The notes under the pieces were generated by a model, which had not been told where the DNA came from, searched no databases, and saw nothing but the letters and a program-made list of their open reading frames with translations. Below, in pieces: positions 56,801 through 59,458 of a stretch of DNA of 59,458 nucleotides. Source of the stretch: a virus. The DNA is taken from positions 1-59,458 of IMG/VR virus record IMGVR_UViG_3300042542_000678; one strand, written 5' to 3'. Position numbers and translations under genes: made by a program. Positions within the stretch are counted from its first letter, which is position 1, and each line of letters starts with the position of its first letter.

Positions 56801-56949
56801 GGTGCATCAGCCGGTAATGGCGTGTTGCCCTCTGCCAGCCATGCGAGGTATTGCTGGTAGTCGGTGTTGTCTGGGTCAAAGGGGATGCTATCAATAGCGC
56901 CGTCTTGCTTTTTAAAAACAATATTTGGATATTTTGACAATATATACAT
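56797..56949 (-). CDS. Small tail-fibre accessory protein
   Basis: A 50-residue protein: MYILSKYPNIVFKKQDGAID and DPDNTDYQQYLAWLAEGNTP. The YQQYLAWLAEGNTP stretch resembles the C-terminus of phage tail fibre assembly proteins. Coupled to the next gene by ATGA. It is likely a fibre chaperone or attachment peptide. Confidence 0.55.
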   Translation of the reverse strand: MYILSKYPNIVFKKQDGAIDSIPFDPDNTDYQQYLAWLAEGNTPLPADAP

Positions 56950-56950
56950 T

Positions 56951-58009
56951 TTATAACTCCGCAGTAAATGCTACAGACGCAGAAGCATTACTCGTATAAA
57001 CATACGCAGACGCTCCAGAAGTGCCTGATGCCTCAGCAGTATTATATAAAAAACTACAAGTTGTTGATATTTGATACGCAGTAAAAGAATCAAATACATC
57101 AGCGGCAGCTCGGGCGGCCGTATAGTAGCCAGTGCCAGATGCGGCTGAAAGTGTGGGCGTAGATCGCATTGTTACAGGGAAATAAACCCCGCATGCAACT
57201 TCTGCTGCTTGAACATATCCTCCAATGCCAACACATTTTCCAGAACCACTAGCGTGAAGGTAATAATAGCGTTGTGCTAATTGCAGTTCCGTCCCATAAG
57301 GCCGGTAGTCAAACGATGTGGCTGTGCTGCCTTTTTCAAGCTGTACGCCTGTGATATTTAGGGTTGAGCCGTTTACTTGAGAGATAAACTTTAAATTGCC
57401 AGTTACCCCATAGACATTTGAAGCTAGCCATGAGCCAGCAGTTGAGTATCGTGATGCGTCACTACCCATATCAAAACCAAGATACATTCCAGCCGCATTA
57501 GTTGTAGGCCATGTTCCTGAAGTATCTCCAGTAATTGAAACTGTTTGATAAGCCCAAGAAGTAGTTACAGGAACTGACACAAGATATGACCGACCTGCGT
57601 TGTTTCCTAAAAAAGCAGAATAATTACCTGCAACACTTCCTTTAATCCAAAAACCCACGGCAATAGTTTGCGCTCCGGCAGCACCAAAACCAAGGTCAAT
57701 AACATTAAACCCCTCAATTGGTTGCCAAAGAATGTTATACGATGCCGGTGTAGCCGATGAGGCCACAGTAACTTTTAAAGAGAACTTAAAACCAGCAGGA
57801 GCGTCTGCCACTTGTTGGTAGGTGAGTTTTGACGCATCACTGGGTACGGCTTGCCAACGATCAACAAGGTAGGTGTTAGTAGCAGGAGTCACCGCCGCCC
57901 CAGCGTTCCTCTGATCCAAAACCATTTGGCCGTTGATGATGCGGTTCTTGAAGCCGTTGTACTGGGCTTGGGTGTCCAGCATCCCTGCGTTTACTGTTGT
58001 GAGTGTCAT
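56951..58009 (-). CDS. Tail fibre or spike-tip protein
   Basis: A 352-residue protein with FKNRIINGQMVLDQRNAGAAV and TYLVDRWQ, then a beta-rich body. The NRIINGxMxxDQRN and DRW signature is seen in many phage tail fibre and receptor-binding proteins. It has no enzymatic residues of a depolymerase. It is one of the exchangeable fibre cassettes of this region. Confidence 0.75.
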   Translation of the reverse strand: MTLTTVNAGMLDTQAQYNGFKNRIINGQMVLDQRNAGAAVTPATNTYLVDRWQAVPSDASKLTYQQVADAPAGFKFSLKVTVASSATPASYNILWQPIEGFNVIDLGFGAAGAQTIAVGFWIKGSVAGNYSAFLGNNAGRSYLVSVPVTTSWAYQTVSITGDTSGTWPTTNAAGMYLGFDMGSDASRYSTAGSWLASNVYGVTGNLKFISQVNGSTLNITGVQLEKGSTATSFDYRPYGTELQLAQRYYYLHASGSGKCVGIGGYVQAAEVACGVYFPVTMRSTPTLSAASGTGYYTAARAAADVFDSFTAYQISTTCSFLYNTAEASGTSGASAYVYTSNASASVAFTAEL

Positions 58010-58167
58010 GCCAGTTGCTCCTCAGTGGGTCGTGCCAGCGTGGGGTGTTCCCACTTGGCTATGTAGTCACCCCTGCCGTCAGAGTCGTTCTGGAGGGTAA
58101 TGGTGGTCAGGAAGTCCTGCTGTGTCAGCGCAGGGTACAGCGCCATGATTTTGTCGTAGAGGGTCAT
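58006..58167 (-). CDS. Small fibre-associated protein (tail assembly chaperone-like)
   Basis: A 53-residue protein (MTLYDKIMALYPALTQQDFL..., DSDGRGDYIAKWEHPTLARP). I recall this as a conserved XkdW-like small protein beside phage fibre genes. ATGA overlaps at both ends. Likely helps fibre folding or attachment. Confidence 0.62.
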   Translation of the reverse strand: MTLYDKIMALYPALTQQDFLTTITLQNDSDGRGDYIAKWEHPTLARPTEEQLA

Positions 58168-58625
58168 ACTGCGCTCCTAACCATTGCACCGCTAAAAGTA
58201 TTGTCGCCTGATCCTGTTTGAAAAACCAACGCGCCACCAGAACTTTGCCAAGCATAAAATTCTACATAATCAGTAGAACCATTTAAAGATATAACACTTG
58301 ATGCTGTTGCCATCCCACCAATAGATGTGTTGTTAATTATTCCGCTGCCGCCTGCAATTTTTACACCATTTTTATATATTGCCACCATAACATAACCTAC
58401 AGCAGACCCAGCAAACGATATATTCCCATTTATTTGGTAATACCCCGCCACAGTTGGCGTAAAACGATAATTAGTTGTTGGGTCGTAATTTGAATTTGTG
58501 TCAAAAGTTTCTACGTTAAATTGAACTTTAGTAAAAGTAGAATTTGAAAACGATTGCGCCGTAACTGTGTTGGCACTAAACGCAGGGCCGTTGCCCAGTG
58601 CTGCGAGAGTTACTGCTGCTGTCAT
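58164..58625 (-). CDS. C1q-like fibre domain protein
   Basis: A 153-residue beta protein with VQFNVETFDTNSNYD, FTPTVAGYYQING, AIYKNGVKI and GSGDNTFSGAMVRS, the strand order of C1q/TNF-like jelly-rolls used as receptor-binding tips of phage fibres. It starts 3 bases from the end of the upstream gene and has no separate attachment domain, so it should trimerise. Confidence 0.68.
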   Translation of the reverse strand: MTAAVTLAALGNGPAFSANTVTAQSFSNSTFTKVQFNVETFDTNSNYDPTTNYRFTPTVAGYYQINGNISFAGSAVGYVMVAIYKNGVKIAGGSGIINNTSIGGMATASSVISLNGSTDYVEFYAWQSSGGALVFQTGSGDNTFSGAMVRSAV

Positions 58626-58870
58626 GGTGTGACTCTTTCAGCTTGTGCGGCTTGGTAGGCTGCGATGACTTCCGCTGTCCACGCTGCGTTGCAGATTGCC
58701 ACGACATTGGCAGGTTGACCAGTGAGGTCTTGTGCTGGTGTCAGGCTTGTGCGGTGGTAGGTCTGAGCAATCTGGTCGCCGTCTTTTAGGATGCGTGTAG
58801 CCTCGCGGTACAGCACAATGCCGTTCTCGGTAACGGTGATTTGGTCGATGACTTTGGTTTCGGTTAGCAT
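58622..58870 (-). CDS. Conserved fibre-cassette protein
   Basis: An 82-residue protein (VIDQITVTENGIVLYREATRI; YHRTSLTPAQDLTGQPANVVA). I recall it as common between fibre genes in environmental phages. It may be an assembly factor. ATGA-type overlap with the next gene. Confidence 0.6.
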   Translation of the reverse strand: MLTETKVIDQITVTENGIVLYREATRILKDGDQIAQTYHRTSLTPAQDLTGQPANVVAICNAAWTAEVIAAYQAAQAERVTP

Positions 58871-58878
58871 GTTTTTCC

Positions 58879-59458
58879 TTAAACTATATAAAAGAAAGTA
58901 AATATAATTGTGGCTGTCCCTGCTGTATACGCGGGGTTGTAAACGCCGTTGGTGGTATTTTCAAAAAAACCAGTGCCCGGATAACTTAAATTATCGCCAA
59001 CAAAAACAACAGGGCAAGAAGATGTACTTGTAAATGGCATGCCGGTTACTCGCGTATTACCACCGGCAGAAGTTAAAGATGTTGCAGCTTGAAGTGTGCC
59101 GCGAACAAATACAGTTCGGCCTATTTTTGTGTATGTTCCCGTTAGCGTTGTTGCACCAACAGCGGTAAAACCTACAGCCAAAACAGGAGTCCAAGTCCCT
59201 TCCTCATAGTCATCCAGCGTGTTTGCGTCAGATGATGCCACTTGGGTTGCGGGGAACTGAATACCGCCGCCGTTGGCTGCAACAATCCCGCTGAACGTAG
59301 CTGCTGCTCCTGTTATGGCTGAATTAAAAGTCACCGTCCCCGTTACTGTGCCGCCTGTCAGTGGGAGGGCGTTGGTCAGCGAAGTCAGGGTGTAGTACTC
59401 AATCGTGACCAGATCACCCGCAGTTGCTGCGCTTGCCAGCGTGATTGTTGTGCCGTTG
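58879..59458 (-). CDS. Tail fibre / tail-associated protein, C-terminal portion (enters at window edge)
   Basis: An open frame without a start inside the window. It carries GTTITLASAATAGDLVTIEYYT at the edge (shown in part), TGGTVTGTVTFNSAITG, and the recurrent phage fibre block LDDYEEGTWTP. The internal ATG (59334) would drop the shared attachment strand, so the gene most likely starts beyond the window. In a circular molecule it would continue from the 110-1 frame. A receptor-binding or decorating beta-sandwich is expected. Confidence 0.75.
   Translation of the reverse strand, partial: NGTTITLASAATAGDLVTIEYYTLTSLTNALPLTGGTVTGTVTFNSAITGAAATFSGIVAANGGGIQFPATQVASSDANTLDDYEEGTWTPVLAVGFTAVGATTLTGTYTKIGRTVFVRGTLQAATSLTSAGGNTRVTGMPFTSTSSCPVVFVGDNLSYPGTGFFENTTNGVYNPAYTAGTATIIFTFFYIV

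Noticed and set aside
1-59458. Search for a phage-encoded RNA polymerase, CI/Cro-type repressor, thymidylate synthase or DNA methylase
   Set aside because: No frame showed their motifs. The absence is by eye only, and divergent versions could be missed.

Overview
The window looks like the complete, or almost complete, genome of a tailed phage with a T7-like (podovirus-type) tail. It carries a terminase, a P22-sized portal protein, a scaffold, an HK97-fold capsid protein, tail tubular proteins A and B, very large internal or ejection proteins and several exchangeable fibres. The replication module is T7-like: a fused primase-helicase, a family A DNA polymerase, a gp2.5-like ssDNA-binding protein and a 5'-3' exonuclease. 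No phage RNA polymerase was found, and the early promoters are near-perfect sigma70 promoters, so the phage probably relies on host RNA polymerase. An rrn-type boxA-like leader and the general gene content suggest a proteobacterial host, perhaps a freshwater betaproteobacterium; this is inference.

Layout. (1) Positions 1-20718, minus strand: fibres, tail, capsid, portal, terminase and a set of small Lys/Gly-rich proteins, with two tRNA genes (an initiator-type tRNA-Met and a tRNA-Trp). (2) Positions 20719-21416: a gene-free control region with degenerate repeats, the divergence point. (3) Positions 21417-45090, plus strand: early small genes driven by a repeated promoter cassette, then a long run of tightly overlapping small genes, DUF932, an ADP-ribosylglycohydrolase, a tyrosine recombinase, the replication module, a dNTP pyrophosphohydrolase, class Ia ribonucleotide reductase and nucleases. 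(4) A bidirectional terminator at about 45.1 kb. (5) Positions 45124-59458, minus strand: internal virion proteins, lysis genes (M15 peptidase, holins) and more fibre genes.

The open frame that begins at 110 and leaves the left end of the window continues in frame at the right end. A circular map would therefore have one plus-strand arm and one minus-strand arm that diverge at about 21 kb and converge at about 45.1 kb.

The points most worth a second look are: a family of covarying stem-loops with a constant TGAAA loop just upstream of early start codons, usually with the loop TGA serving as the stop codon of the preceding gene; a fixed-geometry early promoter plus leader palindrome; a phage-encoded initiator-type tRNA; a recurrent K/E/R-G-G peptide motif shared by unrelated virion-region proteins; and a possible ADP-ribosyltransferase-like segment in the giant virion protein alongside an early ADP-ribosylglycohydrolase.
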